NCBI RefSeq assembly: GCF_000014145.1
Contig: NC_008255.1
Location: 3,488,001-3,552,000 of the forward strand
From: Cytophaga hutchinsonii ATCC 33406
Lineage (GTDB): Bacteria; Bacteroidota; Bacteroidia; Cytophagales; Cytophagaceae
Direction: 5' to 3'
DNA: 64,000 nt
Position 1 is the stretch's first letter, and each line of letters begins with the position of its first letter. Below are positions 62,559-64,000 of this stretch, piece after piece. A program made the translations under genes and the position numbers. The notes below the pieces were generated by a model. That model was given only the letters and a program-made list of their open reading frames with translations, was not told the origin of the DNA and did no database searches.

Positions 62559-64000
62559 TTATTCCATCACCCGCTCTCTGACATACGGCGGTAGCGTACC
62601 CGGAACACCAGGCTTTTCATCAGCAGCGTCGTATAGGCTTAACCCATAAAAATCTTCCACCGAAATAATTGCCCGTTCGTTAAGTAAAGATGTATAGGCA
62701 GCAACCTGCTTTTTACCTGTTTTGTCTTTCTGCAAAAACTGCAGAAAATCCGTATACGAAACATAGCAGAACACCTCTGCTTCATACTGCGGATTCAATA
62801 CTGCAGGAATAAATATACCCAGCACACGGCCTTGTGACGCTGCTTTTGAATGCATTGCATAGCTTGCTGTAATCGTATATTGTGTGAGCTCATTGCCCTT
62901 GATATACCGTTCGTCAATCGGAATCTTGCTGATATAAATACTGTCTTTACGTTTGTTTCCTGTTTTATAAAACCGTGCCTTATCTAATTTTGAGATAACT
63001 ACATCCTGCGCAACAATTTCAGACAGCTGCTCATCGGCATACGTTTTAATCTTTTTTGTCCGGATAGCTTCCAGTAACAAATCGGTTAATGCAGTGTTTT
63101 GTGTCAACGCAGATTTGCTGTTTGCATCAAAGAAATAAGTCAGCTGATACGTTTCAGCAGTCTGCTTACCAGTTTGTTTGGCAGCTATCCGAAAACGATT
63201 ATGAGACGCGTCAAAATCTTTCCGAAGACTTTCTGCATAACCATCTAATTGCGCTGCAAGTGTAGTAGCAGATTTATATTCACGATAACGATCCCCGTTT
63301 GTACAGTAAAAAACAGTATCCCCATACATGGTTGACACAACCATATTATCATACGCGATACGCTGTGTACGTAAGGCTTCTTCCAGCTTCATGGAATCAA
63401 GCTGGTTGATGCCGGAGTACCACATATAAGACTTTCCTGCCAATGCCTCCAATACGTGCGGATAAGAAAACGCAAGTACATATGTATTCGTAAAAGCGGT
63501 TGACACGGTTGAATCCATGCCAAGAATAAGCCATTCGTTACTGATGCGGTTTGTTTTGTCCAATTGTGTAAGTTTTTTCAGAATATGAATGCGTGTTAAA
63601 CTTGCTGTGCCATACCGTTTGACTGAATACTCCCCTTCATCCGAACGCTCAACCAAAAAACGATCCGGCAATTCTGATGCTGCCAGCGTTGTGAAATAAC
63701 CCGCTTCGTGATAGGTATATGCATGTATTTTTTTTGATTCGTACAACTGCATAAGAATTGCCGGCAGATCAGCTTTATTATATCCTCTGTTGAACAAGGC
63801 TGTACTGGAAGCGCTGCACATAGCCTGTAAATAAATCTGTATGGTATCAGAAACATTCTGTAATGCACCTGCAGAAAAATGGGTGTCATTTTTTATCAAT
63901 GACTGCGCAAGCACAGGAACCGTATTTAGCAACGAAGCAGACGCTTGCAGGTTTGATGAAGCAACAACCGTTTTTTTACCTGTAAGGTAATTCCGCTTTA
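62559..64000 (-). CDS. Unidentified exported-type protein, possibly GldN-like; N-terminus outside the window
   Basis: The frame is open to the last base (480 residues seen; reading RNYLTGKKTVVASSNLQASA at the window end), so the start lies beyond 64000. Two regions resemble each other: LPAILMQLYESKKIHAYTYH and LLLEAIRTKKIKTYADEQLS. A later part, LGIFIPAVLNPQYEAEVFCY then VSYTDFLQFL and the end RAIISVEDFYGLSLYD, has the rhythm of gliding-motility GldN proteins, but the key GldN words are not clear. I treat it as unassigned. Confidence 0.7.
   Translation of the reverse strand, partial: KRNYLTGKKTVVASSNLQASASLLNTVPVLAQSLIKNDTHFSAGALQNVSDTIQIYLQAMCSASSTALFNRGYNKADLPAILMQLYESKKIHAYTYHEAGYFTTLAASELPDRFLVERSDEGEYSVKRYGTASLTRIHILKKLTQLDKTNRISNEWLILGMDSTVSTAFTNTYVLAFSYPHVLEALAGKSYMWYSGINQLDSMKLEEALRTQRIAYDNMVVSTMYGDTVFYCTNGDRYREYKSATTLAAQLDGYAESLRKDFDASHNRFRIAAKQTGKQTAETYQLTYFFDANSKSALTQNTALTDLLLEAIRTKKIKTYADEQLSEIVAQDVVISKLDKARFYKTGNKRKDSIYISKIPIDERYIKGNELTQYTITASYAMHSKAASQGRVLGIFIPAVLNPQYEAEVFCYVSYTDFLQFLQKDKTGKKQVAAYTSLLNERAIISVEDFYGLSLYDAADEKPGVPGTLPPYVRERVME

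Noticed and set aside
62559-64000. Firm annotation of the last gene as gldN
   Set aside because: Only general rhythm and two repeated segments resemble GldN; the conserved words are missing and the N-terminus is outside the window.

Overview
The window reads as a low-GC chromosome segment of a Bacteroidota bacterium, most likely a gliding cytophaga; the gene content and intergenic repeat style look like Cytophaga hutchinsonii, but that name is recognition from memory and was not tested. Signs of the phylum are several secreted proteins ending in type IX secretion (T9SS) C-terminal domains, an ArgF'-type (succinyl/acetyl-ornithine) transcarbamylase, TAnnTTTG promoter boxes and few Shine-Dalgarno sequences. 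No tRNA, rRNA or CRISPR array was seen.

Layout. 0-7.4 kb: the 3' part of recA, a PAS histidine kinase with its response regulator, then a leftward group (PEBP-like protein, reductase-like protein, methyltransferase, DUF1801 protein, EutC, EutB). 7.6-13.6 kb: fasciclin protein, queA, an intact IS3-family element with a 3-bp target duplication inserted between queA and its terminator, a small conserved protein, fructose-bisphosphate aldolase, a radical SAM protein. 13.9-17.7 kb: arginase-fold protein overlapping a cytochrome b5-like protein, then GlcNAc kinase-like protein, MurQ and an acidic unknown protein (cell-wall sugar recycling). 17.7-26.3 kb: lipoproteins, a KefC/KefF potassium efflux pair, a SprT-like metalloprotein, Der, Era, and a umuDC pair. 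26.8-29.6 kb: a T9SS protein and PurU. 30.3-40.2 kb: a complete-looking arginine cluster (GNAT acyltransferase, ArgG, ArgC, ArgD, ArgF', ArgB, ArgE, ArgH) interrupted by a four-helix-bundle protein and a parvulin lipoprotein. 40.3-44.5 kb: two histidine kinases around a DUF1653 protein. 44.6-47.9 kb: a leftward sigma/anti-sigma/bufferin-type operon (BufA precursor, MNIO BufB, BufC, DoxX). 48-51.9 kb: DUF1456, Nudix, IspD, DnaK. 52-60.7 kb: a T9SS surface-protein island with two near-identical kelch genes in opposite orientation around a third secreted-protein gene. 60.9-64 kb: SDR oxidoreductase, inorganic pyrophosphatase and an unidentified protein running off the window.

Two things stand out. 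First, the bufferin-type operon: a Cys-Gly-rich peptide precursor with two adjacent EGKCG motifs, its DUF692 iron oxidase and partner, under an ECF sigma factor whose own gene and the precursor gene share the 8-mer TGAAATCC at nearly the same distance (47 and 45 nt) from their start codons. Second, intergenic regions, above all in the arginine cluster, carry degenerate heptanucleotide tandem repeats of the AAGCNTT, CTAGNAA or CTGGNAA type. Most often one array follows the stop codon and an inverted array precedes the next start codon, so that each spacer could fold into a long imperfect stem.
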